DNA of 26,692 bases from Cladosporium sp. IMV 00045 (Eukaryota > Ascomycota > Dothideomycetes > Cladosporiales > Cladosporiaceae). Below, one piece after another: positions 9,900-19,567 of this stretch. The notes below the pieces were generated by a model that was not told the DNA's origin, did no database searches, and was given only the letters and a program-made list of their open reading frames with translations. The stretch is taken from NCBI GenBank assembly GCA_001931905.2, contig MSJI02000594.1:1-26692 (forward strand), given 5' to 3'. Within the stretch, counting starts at the first letter, position 1. The number at the start of each line of letters is the position of its first letter. Position numbers and translations under genes: made by a program.

Positions 9900-11360
9900 T
9901 CATGCAACTTTCAACTGAAAGCCGCCGCCTCGCTCTTCCTCGTCTCGTCCTTTGAAAATGGAACTGTAGTCTATCTCGCCCAAGCCCGGAGCGGCTCCGC
10001 GGATGGGTGCGTTGGGACTGGCGTGGCGTCTCTTCTTCTCCTGGCCTGCTTTGGACGGGAACGTGGGGAACATGGCCGTCGGCTTGGGTCGTGGATCTTC
10101 CTTGAAGTACTTATGGCTTAACATCTCGCTTGCCGTTGGGCGTTCCGAGGGGTTTAGGAAGAGGAGACTGTCGAGCAGGGACGTGCCGGCGTTTGTCAAG
10201 GTCGGGAATTTGGAACGGATGACACTGCCCGATGCGCCTCTCTGGTTGCTCGGCAGGCGTAGAGAGCGGGCGTTTGGTAGGCGCTTGAAGCCTGGCCAGG
10301 TGTCCTCGGTGGGAATGCCGCAGAGTTCGAAGACCTGTATGTTCGTCAATTACAAAACTTGAGAGGAAGCGTATCTGTTCATCTCCAGCCTGTGTAGACT
10401 GGATGCGGGACTCACCTTGCTCAGTTGGTCTACTTCGTTCTTTCCTTGTAAAAGTGGGTTCCTCGTCAGCAGCTCGCCGAAGATGCAGCCCAAGCTCCAC
10501 ATGTCTACCGATGAATCGTATGTCGTCGCTCCAAGAAGAAGTTCCGGTGACCTGTACCAGAGCGTCACGACCAGTTGCGTGAGATTCTGCGGCGGAGGGT
10601 CACCACAGAAGCGTGCCATACCAAAGTCCGCGAGCTTGATCTCGCCCCGGTTGTTCATGAGGATATTACTGGTCTTGAGATCGCGGTGTAAGATCCAATG
10701 GTCGTGGAGGAACTCGACAGCGCTGCCAAGTTGAAGCATGAGCGTCTTGACCTCCGAAGGTAAGAATGGCTCGTCCATATCCTCTTGCAGCGTCTTGAGG
10801 TCGTGTTCGAGAAACTCCATGACGATGTAGATATCTCCTTTCGCCGCGCCCTCACCCGTGACGATTTCTCGCAGTTCCACAACGTGCCTGTGCTTCGCGG
10901 CGGTCAAGCATTGGATCTCCCTCAGTGCTGTCACTGGGAACCCAGCATCTCGCGCAGTGTCCAACTTGAGCTTCTTGATTGCAACGATTTCGCCCGTGGC
11001 TTCTTCCCTGGCGCGCGACACGTAGCCATAGCTTCCTTCCTCGATATGATTCAGTCGGTCGAATCGTTCCACAGAGCGACACGGCTGCCAGGTTGCAGCT
11101 TCAAAGCGCAACAAAGCGCGTTCGGCGACGGCAGCTGTTTCTTGATACTGCGTATCATCTTGCGAGACTCGTCGTCGTTTCGTAGGTCGTTCTGAGTTCC
11201 CTTGCGCGTGTTCGTTTGCTTTCGTTTCTGCGGCTCGTTGAGCCTCCTCTGCAGCCTTGCGCTGCTTCTCGGCCTTCAGGCGTTTCTTCTCTTCTTTCTC
11301 GGCCTTCCTCCTCGCATCTTCAGCTGCATCCTCGGCCGTATCGGCCCATCTTGACGACAT
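9900..11360 (-). CDS. CDK11 (PITSLRE)-like cyclin-dependent kinase
   Basis: Nuclear Ser/Thr kinase; CDK11 relatives act with L-type cyclins in transcription and splicing (S. pombe Cdk11/Ppk23 type). Exons 11360-10416 and 10334-9900 with an 81 bp phase-0 intron encode 459 residues. Residues 9-50 are a charged Lys/Glu/Ala helix, followed by a basic KRRR stretch (61-64), a likely nuclear signal. The kinase domain has a Gly-rich loop EEGSYGYV (107-114), with Ser110/Tyr111 at the inhibitory Thr14/Tyr15 positions of CDKs. It also has catalytic Lys129 (VAIKK), PVTALREI (142-149) in place of PITSLRE, HRDLKTSN (225-232), DFG (245-247) and an activating Thr266 in VVTLWYRSPE. The C-terminal GFQLKV resembles the GFSLKF end of metazoan CDK11. 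The N-terminal extension is much shorter than in animals. CDK10 is the main alternative. Confidence 0.88.
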
Positions 11361-11545
11361 GCTTCTCTTGAGGTGAGCTTTAGTCTTTGTGTGGTGTAGT
11401 AATAGTGTCGTTGACCGGGAATGTGTTGCGGAGAAGTGCTGGTTTGGGAAGTCGAGAAAGTGACGTCTTGACTTTGTATGTATCTGGATTCCTTTGACCT
11501 AGTGAATCAACAACACAACACTCCCCAATTTCTCTTCGGTATACA
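11361..11545. promoter_or_regulatory. 185 bp bidirectional promoter, CDK11-like kinase / NDUFAF7
   Basis: The two start codons face away from each other with only 185 bp between them, so the genes must share regulatory DNA. A TGACGTC sequence at 11461-11467, close to the CRE/ATF site, lies near the middle. No TATA box is evident. Confidence 0.6.
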
Positions 11546-13219
11546 ATGATAAGAAGCAGCTTGTCGCGAACGGCAAGGCAGCTTTCTCGTAATATCGGTA
11601 GACTGAGCGTGCCATCGTGCAGAGTCTCCGGCGCAAGATGGAGCTCGACTGAAGGCGAACACAAATGGTCCACTCCACTGGCTAAGCAACTCGCTGAGGT
11701 TATAACGGTACTGTGTGATTATTTGAAATGTCTAGAATGGATTCGACATGAGACTAATGCCTAGCAGACTACGGGCCCACTCCCAGTGGCTTCCTTCATG
11801 CGACAATGCCTTACATCTGACCTGGGCGGCTACTATACTTCCTCTTCCACCGACAAAGACCAATTCGGCGCAAAAGGCGACTTCGTTACTTCGCCAGAGA
11901 TCAGTCAAGTGTTCGGAGAACTCATTGGAGTATGGGTTGTGGCAGAATGGATAGCCCAGGGCAGAAAGAGTGAAGGTGTCTACCTTATGGAAGTCGGCCC
12001 AGGAAGAGGCACTCTCATGGACGATATGCTACGGACCATCAGGAACTTCCCTCCTCTGGCGAAGGCTGTGGATGCTGTTTACATGGTTGAGGCCAGCGCC
12101 AACCTGAGGGAGGCTCAGCACAGGCTACTGTGCGGCGAGAACAAGCTTGAAGAGACCGAGTTGGGCTGGCAGAGTGTGAGCAAGTACTCACAGGACATCA
12201 AAGTAATCTGGACCGAGGACATTCGATTCGTACCCAAAGAGGCCAGCAAGACGCCTTTTATCATCGCACACGAGTTCTTCGATGCCCTTCCCATACACAT
12301 TTTCCAATCCGTCCCGCCAGCGCCAGAGAACGAACAATGCAACAACACAATCCAGACTCCGACAGGACCTATACAAGCACCTCGAAGGCTGCCGCAAGCA
12401 TCTCAGCAACACCAATGGCGCGAACTTATGGTCTCCCCCAAAGCGCCACACAAGCTGCAGGAAGGCGAGCCCGAATTCGAGCTGAGCATGGCAAAGGCCG
12501 CAACACCGCACTCGATGTATCTGCCCGAGACGTCCTCCCGGTACCAAGCTCTGAAAGACACCACCGATGCCACCATCGAGATCAGCCCCGAAAGCCAGGC
12601 CTACGCACGAGACTTTGCAGAGCGCCTCGGCGGCTCCAACCCCGTTCAGCCGGCAAGCCAAAAACCGCAAGCAACTCAAGTTCCCGGCCGCACCGTCCCT
12701 TCAGGTCCCGCGCAGGAGCCATTTGAGAAACCCACACCCTCCGGCGCAGCGCTCATAATCGACTACGGACCCGCGAACAAAACCCCCGCCAACTCCCTGC
12801 GCGGCATTCGCGCGCACAAGCTGATCTCACCCTTCGACTCCGCCGGTATTACGGATCTCAGCGCGGACGTAGACTTCCTCGCTCTGGCCGAAAGCGCCAT
12901 CAACGGCTCGCCGGGCGTCGAAGTCCACGGGCCCGTCGACCAGGCCCGCTTCCTCACTTCGATGGGTATCGAGGAGCGCGCGGCGCAGCTGGTCAAGCGG
13001 GCTGTGGACAAGGAGCGCGGCGGGAGTACGGGGCAGGATAAGAAGGAGCTTACGGAGGTGGTCAAGAGGATCGAGGGTGGGTGGAAGAGGTTGGTTGATA
13101 GTGGCCCTGAGGGCATGGGTGGGCTTTATCAGGTTATGGCTATTGTGCCTCACAAGCCCGTGAAGCAAGGAGAGCCTCGACGACGACCGGTGGGTTTTGG
13201 TGGGGATGTTAGCTTGTAG
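11546..13219 (+). CDS. NDUFAF7: NDUFAF7/MidA-type protein arginine methyltransferase, complex I assembly
   Basis: Mitochondrial matrix SAM-dependent methyltransferase (DUF185) that in animals dimethylates an Arg of the complex I 49 kDa subunit early in assembly. Exons 11546-11707 and 11768-13219, with a 60 bp phase-0 intron, encode 537 residues. Residues 1-35 are an Arg-rich presequence without acidic residues, ending ARWSST. The family start ITTTGPLPVASFMRQCLT crosses the exon junction, which supports the splice. The SAM-binding loop EVGPGRGT is at 129-136, HEFFDALPIHIFQ (family NEFFDALP) begins at 222, and LIIDYGPA and the STDLxADVDF-like ITDLSADVDF lie in the C-terminal half. It is longer than the human protein (about 440) because of two Gln/Pro-rich insertions, roughly at residues 235-270 and 365-395. 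The asparagine of NEFFDALP is His here. Identification is secure. Confidence 0.92.
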
Positions 13220-13704
13220 ATCATAGAGCGTTGTATTTGTATATATTGGGAGGCGGGAAAACAAGTCTTTGTAGGTTATTGTCCCTTACGAAAATGCTTG
13301 TGGTGGTGACATCGGCTCTGGCCATCATAGGGGGATAATCATACATTGATTGTGCAGGATTTTGTTATGTTACGACATTACCAACAAGCGCAGACGAATG
13401 TCAAAAAGCAGAATTTACGCAGGATCCTTGGGGAAATGTATCGTGGAACTCGAAGCTAAACGCTGATCATTACTGCTAATAGGGGTATCTTTTAATGCTC
13501 GCTGTCACTCGGGCAACGAAATCCATACTGGTGGCTGGGATCTTTGGAAGAGAGGAAAACAGAGCTCAAAGAAGGTCTACGGTCGAAGCTGGCTGGCTCA
13601 GCAGCGACCGGTGGTACTTACAGCGCACACGATGGAAAGACCTGAACGATCCACGACGCGTGCGCAGTGCGGCTGTTCATGTCGGTGACAAGGATTGGCA
13701 TTAC
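13220..13704. other. Convergent intergenic region, NDUFAF7 and RRM gene 3' ends
   Basis: About 485 bp between two stop codons that face each other. It should contain both polyadenylation regions. A plus-strand open frame from 13495 runs into the antisense of the RRM gene and is a shadow. Nothing else seen. Confidence 0.6.
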
Positions 13705-15214
13705 TTACTCATCCGAGTCCTGAAAGCGAAGGCGAGCACCGAAGCCAGAGCGGAAGTCAGACAGGCTATCATCGCTGAGATACCCGTCTGGATCACGGTT
13801 CTCGGTATCCTCATCAGAGCCGGCTTCCGTACCATCCATGTTGAGCACACCGAAGCGGTTGGAGATCGAGGTTTTGTTCGCTTCCTTGGGAGCAGAGTGG
13901 GTACGCGAGGTCAATGAATTTGTCTCGTTCAACGGCAGCGGGACATCACACTCGTCGCGGAAGAACTCGATTTTGTGACCTCTGTATGAGGCGCGAGACA
14001 TCATGCAGGTGCGAGCGAAAAGGGCGTAGTTGATCGCGTTTGTGAAGATGTAAGCATCCCCTCCCTGGTACTTGACATCGATGATGACCAGGTGGGAGAT
14101 ATGTTCCATATCTTCGCGGATGCGATGCTCGCCGAGTCCGCCACGAAGAGCGTTGCGAATCACCAGGTTGCGTGTGGCGCCACCGGAGACCTTATCGGCG
14201 ACATGGCTATGGTATCGATACTCATGTTCTGCCCACTGGACTTCGACCTGGGGGTTTGCTGTCAGCTTAGACTTTTTGTCATGACAGGCATTGAAGTGGT
14301 ATTACGTACACGCTTGCCTTGGAGATGGATATTATTGCGCTTGCTCCAAGCCAGGAAACTCGCTGCGCCGTTGGCAAAGCAGACGTTCGCACTGTCATGG
14401 CGGAGGACTGCACTGACAATCCTGCCGCCCTTGAGGATTGAGAACAAGTCTTTGTAGGTAGTGTGTCTTGAGAGGCCAGAGAAGTAGAGCGTGCGTGATG
14501 CGATGTGACCAGCACCCTGAGCTGCAATGCGTTCGTTGAGAGGGGCTTGGTGGATATGTTGTTCGATCGCTGGGTCGCTGGAAGATGGGACCTCGTAGTT
14601 GATCTCACGCCAAGGCGCCGGGTCTGCAGGCTGCCCAGTACGTGTGATGGGAGCTGAGCTTACGTGAGATGCCCCAAAGTTGTTCGGGTACTCTGTTGAC
14701 ATCTTCTGGTCATCAGCCAGCGCTGAGTCTTTGCGAGCATCGTTGCCATTCGAATGGTTGATCAGGATGTCGAGTGTGCTGGAATCGACACCACCGACAA
14801 TCAAGGATTTTCTGAGAGCTTCGTAATCGCGAGAGATGCGAAGCTGAGGTCTGAATTAGTTACGACTATTGTATCAGTTTCATAGAAAATGCAAGAATCT
14901 CACAAGGCTGTCGTATTCGTTCCTCGCAATAATGATGCCGCCATTATCGATGGGATCGGACGTGTCGTGCTTGTTTTCCATGTCAGTATTCAAAGATTGT
15001 TGATGTTTTTGGTAGTAGATTACCAGCTGAGCTCTGTAATTGTATGTCAGCGCTATATTCTTCATAATAGTCATCTCTGACAAAATATCTCAACTGACCT
15101 GCGGACTAAAGCATCGATGTAGCCTTTGTCGAGCGTGACTCTGTCCGGATTGCCGGCATAACCGAGTTCGCTGTCGGAATTCCCAACATGTTCGAAGCCC
15201 GTCGAAGTAGCCAT
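13705..15214 (-). CDS. RNA-binding protein with two RRM-type domains
   Basis: Four exons on the minus strand (15214-15099, 15033-14904, 14843-14310, 14247-13705), with introns of 65, 60 and 62 bp, encode 440 residues. The N-terminal part has VTLDKGYIDALVRRAQ and, across exons 2 and 3, ARNEYDSLLRISRDYEALR. These helical stretches occur in a set of fungal RRM proteins related to Nrd1-like regulators of differentiation. RRM1 starts near residue 198 (SRTLYFSGLSRHTTYKDLF) and ends with VEVQW across the third intron. RRM2 starts near 283 (TRNLVIRNALRGGLGEHRI) and ends KIEFFRDEC near 355. The aromatic RNP1 motif is weak in both, so RNA contacts may be atypical. The C-terminal tail is acidic (DEDTENRDPD, ends QDSDE). 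RNA targets are unknown. The orthology to a named yeast protein is not certain. Confidence 0.82.
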
Positions 15215-15401
15215 GATGCTACTATTGGGCGCAAATGTACATGTAGGCGTGCACGGGAGAGGTGTATGTTGGTTGTATCGTCGTTTGATAGCGACCACCG
15301 CGGCGCACGGGCCGGAAGGCGCTACGCGGAACTTCCCGTCGACAGCAGCGACGCCAGCGGCAATCTTCTTAGAACTTCACGATAACTGGCGCAACAACTT
15401 A
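15215..15401. promoter_or_regulatory. 187 bp bidirectional promoter, RRM gene / BCS1
   Basis: The divergent start codons at 15214 and 15402 are separated by 187 bp. The BCS1 frame is open through most of this interval, but the N-terminal extension it would give has no family resemblance, so the start at 15402 is preferred. No clear TATA box. Confidence 0.6.
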
Positions 15402-16865
15402 ATGGACGCCACTCCTCCAAATGCAGCACCTCCTGCAGCCTTGAGCCAGGCTAAAGGCTCGAAGGAAGATGTATTTCGCCAGCTCGCTGAAGCCGGCGCG
15501 AAGGGTGATGGGTCAATATTCGCGCGGTTGACCGGCAATCCGTTTTTCACAGCTGGATTTGGGCTCGCAGCTTTGGGCGCTGCTGTGCGATATGGATCCC
15601 AGGGCCTCAGGAGAGGCGCTGACCTTGCGCGACGGAAGTTGCTTGTTGACCTTGAGGTCACGAGACACGATCCGTCTTACCCCTGGGTACTTAACTGGAT
15701 GACCGCGCAATTCCAGACCCAACTGAAGCCTACTGGAGCGCGCAAGGATCTGGGGACTATGGAATATCTTCTTCAGAGATTCACGCCTGGACTGCATCAC
15801 CTTCAAATAGACACCGCTCGCACGAAGACCGCCGGTGGGTCAGAACAAACAATGTTTTCCCTTGTCCCGGGTCACGGCAAGCACATTTTGCGATACAAAA
15901 ACGCCTTCATCGCAGTCAGCCGTGAGCGCATCGGCAAAAGCTTCGATGAGAAGGGCAGGCCTTTCGAGACGATCACCATGACAACGCTCTACCATCAGCG
16001 TAAGATTTTCGAAGAGATTTTCCAGGAAGCTCACATGGCGGCGAATCAGCACAACGAGGGCAAAACGATTGTCTATACTTCGCGGAATATCGGCTGGGAT
16101 GCTTCTGCAGAACCCAAGAGACGACGTCCGTTCGACTCAGTTATTCTGGAAGAAGGTCTCGCGGACAAGATCCGCGATGATGTTCAGGAGTTCATCGACA
16201 CTCGAGAATGGTATTTGGACCGCGGTATTCCCTACAGGCGAGGCTACCTACTTTATGGTCCTCCTGGCACGGGCAAGACATCCTTCGTTCAGGCACTCGC
16301 TGGTGCTTTAGACTTTAACATTGCCATGCTGAGTCTCAGCAAGCGCGGTCTTACCGATGATCTTCTGAACAAACTCCTGGAGGAAGTGCCTCCACGAACA
16401 ATTGTGTTACTGGAAGACGCAGACGCCGCTTTCAGCAACCGACGGCAGAGAGACACCGACGGCTACAGTGGCTCCACGGTCACTTTCTCCGGCCTCTTGA
16501 ATGCACTCGACGGTGTTGCAAGTGCGGAGGAACGCATTCTCTTCATGACCACCAACCATATCGACCAGCTTGACGATGCTCTCATTCGCCCCGGCAGGGT
16601 TGACATGACGGTCAAGTTAGGCAACGCTACGGAATGGCAGATTGGAAAGCTGTGGGATCGCTTCTACGCACCGTACGACCCGGAAGGTGTTGGAAAGGCA
16701 CAGTTCGTGCAGCGAGCTAAAGACTTTGGATTGGTCGACAACGTGAGCACCGCTCAGCTTCAGGGAGTGTTCCTGTACAACAAGGACGATCCGGAGGGCG
16801 CCATTGCGATGGTGGATCAGCTTTCGTCTTTCATGCATGCGCAGACCAAGCAAACTTCTGTATAA
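15402..16865 (+). CDS. BCS1: BCS1, mitochondrial AAA ATPase for complex III assembly
   Basis: Inner-membrane AAA protein that translocates the folded Rieske Fe-S protein into complex III. It is a single exon of 487 residues. A membrane segment and internal targeting region follow the short N-terminus (NPFFTAGFGLAALGAAVRYG, about residues 45-64, then a basic helix GLRRGADLARRKLL), as in Bcs1. The BCS1 N-terminal domain follows. The AAA module has Walker A GPPGTGKTS (286-294), Walker B IVLLEDADAAF (334-344; the usual form is LLEDIDAAF) and the RPGR arginine finger region (396-399). GLTDDLLNKLL and MTTNHIDQLDDALIRPGR are also family signatures. Length matches the family (about 450-490). It lacks introns, unlike most of its neighbours. 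Identification is secure; fungi often carry BCS1-like paralogues, but the N-terminal region here matches canonical Bcs1. Confidence 0.93.
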   Translation: MDATPPNAAPPAALSQAKGSKEDVFRQLAEAGAKGDGSIFARLTGNPFFTAGFGLAALGAAVRYGSQGLRRGADLARRKLLVDLEVTRHDPSYPWVLNWMTAQFQTQLKPTGARKDLGTMEYLLQRFTPGLHHLQIDTARTKTAGGSEQTMFSLVPGHGKHILRYKNAFIAVSRERIGKSFDEKGRPFETITMTTLYHQRKIFEEIFQEAHMAANQHNEGKTIVYTSRNIGWDASAEPKRRRPFDSVILEEGLADKIRDDVQEFIDTREWYLDRGIPYRRGYLLYGPPGTGKTSFVQALAGALDFNIAMLSLSKRGLTDDLLNKLLEEVPPRTIVLLEDADAAFSNRRQRDTDGYSGSTVTFSGLLNALDGVASAEERILFMTTNHIDQLDDALIRPGRVDMTVKLGNATEWQIGKLWDRFYAPYDPEGVGKAQFVQRAKDFGLVDNVSTAQLQGVFLYNKDDPEGAIAMVDQLSSFMHAQTKQTSV

Positions 16866-17827
16866 TAGTGAATCATACAAATTAATGTAGCAACAGTGCT
16901 GCTGAGAGAATTTAAACTGATCAGAATAACCTTCGTAGTTGCTACGTGTTGCTCATCTTAACCCACTGAGAAGCGCTGAATGGCATCGTGACCAACGAAT
17001 AACAAGTCATTCTATCAACGTCCATGAAGGCGGCAAAGTCGTAACGAAGATCCCATAGCGCCAGAGCAATCCTATTTGCTGGTGTGCAAGCCCTTGCGTG
17101 ACACATCCAGATAATCACAGCAAAACATATCCCTCGCGATCTTCTGGTCCTTTCGCGGCCAAATACAGCGTTGAGCTCTTTCCTGCAAGGAAAGACGCCA
17201 AGCGTAATTGTATGTGACGTCTCAGCGCGTCATGTCACGTGACGCAACTTCGAAACAAGACTTCATCCAGATCAACACCTACACCACCGAGCTCGTGGGA
17301 GAAAAATAGCCGGATCTATTCACATGTCAGAAGAGATGTACGAAGACACATCAGTCAAAGATGAGCAATCGCATTCAGCCGGCACGCCTGCGTCAGCTCA
17401 TCCCGTCGCTATGCACTTCATCAAGTCGGAGCAAGATCCTAAACATTTCACTGACATCACCGCGAGTGGTGGGGCAGTCGTGGTGGGGTAGGAGTGATCG
17501 GAGATGGCAGGTATGATGCTACCTCTTCACTCGGCGAGGTGAGAGGCGAAGGCCAAGTGCAATCTTCATAAGAAGGGCCTCGACCTTTTTCCTCTACTCG
17601 TCTTGATAACTACCACATCTTCAACCAACAACACAACCAACACAACTCCGAATTACTTCATACCTGTAAGTACCACCATCACCAACACCATCAGCATCCT
17701 TGAATTCCAAGTCTCAACACCCACCCACTTCAAATCAGAAGCACAAATAACTAACCCACCCCCCTCACAGCCCACCACCACAACACCAAACCCCTCAAAC
17801 CCACCCAAAAACAAAACCACCACAAAA
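16866..17827. promoter_or_regulatory. Intergenic region and promoter/leader of the small gene at 17828
   Basis: About 960 bp after BCS1. A perfect 10 bp palindrome GTCACGTGAC (17234-17243) contains an E-box CACGTG, a typical bHLH (Cbf1/Pho4/SREBP-type) site. A 55-codon ATG-initiated frame at 17324-17491 (starts MSEEMYEDTSVKDEQ) is possible but unsupported. From about 17590 the sequence becomes a C/A-rich leader for the downstream gene and contains a 5'-UTR intron listed separately. Confidence 0.5.
17666..17770 (+). other. Predicted 5'-UTR intron of the small hydrophilic gene
   Basis: A strong donor GTAAGT (17666-17671), a branch site AACTAACCC near 17749 and acceptor CTCACAG (to 17770) define a 105 bp intron entirely upstream of the start codon at 17828. 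The flanks are C/A-rich leader sequence. Introns in 5' leaders are common in highly expressed fungal genes. Confidence 0.6.
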
Positions 17828-18070
17828 ATGTCCGCCCCCAACCAAGGCCGCCAGTCCCCCGACCCCGAGCGCCAGTCCGGCGCCCAGGCCGGCAGCGTGT
17901 CCAATAACCCCAACGACCAAGGCGTTGCTTCCAGCGCCTCGCAGACCAAGGACCAGAGCGAGGACCAGCTCAAGAACCTGAGCTCCAACCCCAAGGGACC
18001 GCTCGAGGACAAGGCGGCGGACGCTGCGTCGAAGGGTGTGGGAAATGCGAGCGGCGCTACTTCGAACTAG
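17828..18070 (+). CDS. Small hydrophilic stress-type protein, 80 residues
   Basis: Single coding exon. The product is Ser, Asn, Gln, Asp and Lys rich, without Cys, Trp or hydrophobic segments. It begins MSAPNQGRQSPDPERQSGAQ and contains LKNLSSNPKGPLEDKAA, a motif I associate with a group of short Pezizomycotina proteins of about 80 residues often abundant in conidia or under stress. The composition is LEA-like and suggests disorder. Context supports a real, highly expressed gene: the start follows CACAAAAATG, codons are mostly NNC/NNG, and there is a 5'-UTR intron. An open frame continues upstream to 17603, but it is leader sequence (Thr/Asn/Pro only). Molecular function is unknown; the stress link is inferred from family memory. 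Confidence 0.75.
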   Translation: MSAPNQGRQSPDPERQSGAQAGSVSNNPNDQGVASSASQTKDQSEDQLKNLSSNPKGPLEDKAADAASKGVGNASGATSN

Positions 18071-18853
18071 ACGGGACGCCATGACTTGAGAGATGTTATG
18101 AGAATGATGGGATGATGGGATTTTCCTTTTTGCTGTTAATTGAGAAAGTTTGAGAAAACACGAATAATTGACTGATTTGATGTTGATTCTTGTTGTGTAT
18201 GTCTGATCTCCACACGAGACTTGTCATGCACATTGAACACTTCGAAGGCCAATCGTGCTGCTTGCTGCTCCAGAGAAGCCTTCTTTACTTCATCCGCCTC
18301 AACACTACCTAGCTGATGATATAATCAATGGCACTGGTCGATGTATATAAGCTGTAGTCGGGTACCATGACCGATCTCGTGAGCTGCAAGTGGGCTACAC
18401 GTAGGTATTTCATCAATTACTTCGCCTCGAATCGGACTTGCCCAGCCAACGCAGCTGGAAGGATCTTCATGGGTGACATGGTGGATTGACGGCAATTCCA
18501 AAAGACCATCGACCATTAGCATATGTGGCCCGCGCCGCTGCGGCTCTGGTTGCCGATCATATGAGAAGACATGATGATAGGTGCCTCAATCTCTCTCTTC
18601 AGGCAGGCCAGATCTCTTGCTGGTAAGGCTGCTTCGCCTAGTCTGTACTGCTGTGGATTTCGGTCGGTGTACTGTCGGTCTAAGCTGGTCGACGACAGAG
18701 GCTTGTGACTGTTATGCGCAGACAGGCGAGGGGATTGTTGAATGCGTGCCTCTTGTCCAATGCATCTGACGAGAGATTTGAGAGTCCCTGTTCGTCAGAG
18801 AAGTAGGCATTTCCCACGGACATGCTGTTTCATCTCCAATCGAAGTCAGCCCT
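18071..18853. other. Convergent intergenic region
   Basis: About 780 bp between the stop of the small hydrophilic gene and the stop of DUO1. Open frames at 18325-18522 (-) and 18581-18769 (+) show no family features. No RNA gene was seen. Confidence 0.5.
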
Positions 18854-19567
18854 TCAGCCTCGACCACGTCCCCTAGCAACACTAGACCCCCTTCCAATGC
18901 CACTCCCTCTCGACGCAGGTATACCTCCCCTCCCCCTCCCAGTCTGCCCCCCAACACCCGTATATCGACTCGTAGTAGAAGAAGCCGCCCCCCTCGTACC
19001 ACCAACGCGACTACCCCTCCTCGCCGGCGCCGCCGCCGCAGCAGCCTTCTTCCTCTCATCCTCCTCCGCCTTCCTCTGCGCCTCCTCTCTCCTCCTCTGC
19101 TCCTCCACCGCCCGCCTCTCCGCCTCCGCCTGCCGTCGGATCTCCTCGTTCTCCACATCCTCCATGTCCTGCGTGGCGCCCTGCCATTGCGGGTTGAGAA
19201 TCAGACGCTGGTTGTGCTCCGTCTGGCCCAGAATGCGCGTCCACGTGGCCAGCAGGGTGGAGGCGTTGTTGACGGTGTTGTGGACGGTGCCCATGTTCGA
19301 CTTGGCTTTTTCTAGCGAGGCCGTCACGCCTTCGATCACTTTGTTCACTTCGCGCACGCGCTCTAGCTCCGCTTGCAGGCGGGCTTCGCGCGCTTCGGAG
19401 GCTTCGTGGCGAGACTCCGTGCGTGTTTGGGCGTCATTGTTGGTGGTGGTGCTGGGAGTGTGTTTTTGGGTTGTTGCGCCGCTTTCAGGACTGGCGAAGA
19501 GGTCTTCTTCTTCCTCGTCTTGAAGGCGCAGGCGGGCTATGTCAGGTGTTTCTAGAGGATTTGCCAT
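18854..19567 (-). CDS. DUO1: DASH/Dam1 complex subunit Duo1
   Basis: Outer-kinetochore protein; the DASH complex forms rings or arcs on microtubules and couples kinetochores to spindle fibres in fungi. Single exon, 237 residues. The start MANPLETPDIARLRLQDEEEE is the usual fungal Duo1 opening; an in-frame extension to 19750 is not family-like. The Duo1 domain covers about residues 58-140: a coiled helix (ARLQAELERVREVNKVIEG), then LLATWTRILGQTEHNQRLI and the conserved NPQWQGATQDMED (126-138). A charged Glu/Arg/Lys helix follows (140-175). The tail (183-237) is basic and rich in RG dipeptides (RGRGGIPASRGSGIGRG, ending ARGRGRG), suited to contact acidic tubulin tails or RNA. It is transcribed away from the uncharacterised gene at 20281. 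An ACGCGT (MCB) and a Swi4-type site lie just upstream. Confidence 0.92.
   Translation of the reverse strand: MANPLETPDIARLRLQDEEEEDLFASPESGATTQKHTPSTTTNNDAQTRTESRHEASEAREARLQAELERVREVNKVIEGVTASLEKAKSNMGTVHNTVNNASTLLATWTRILGQTEHNQRLILNPQWQGATQDMEDVENEEIRRQAEAERRAVEEQRRREEAQRKAEEDERKKAAAAAAPARRGSRVGGTRGAASSTTSRYTGVGGQTGRGRGGIPASRGSGIGRGSSVARGRGRG

Noticed and set aside
13495..13917. 140-codon plus-strand frame
   Set aside because: Right half is antisense to the last RRM-gene exon; the left half is intergenic.
18822..19523. 233-codon plus-strand frame opposite DUO1
   Set aside because: Antisense shadow of the Glu/Arg/Ala-rich DUO1 sequence, giving Ser/Leu/Pro low complexity.
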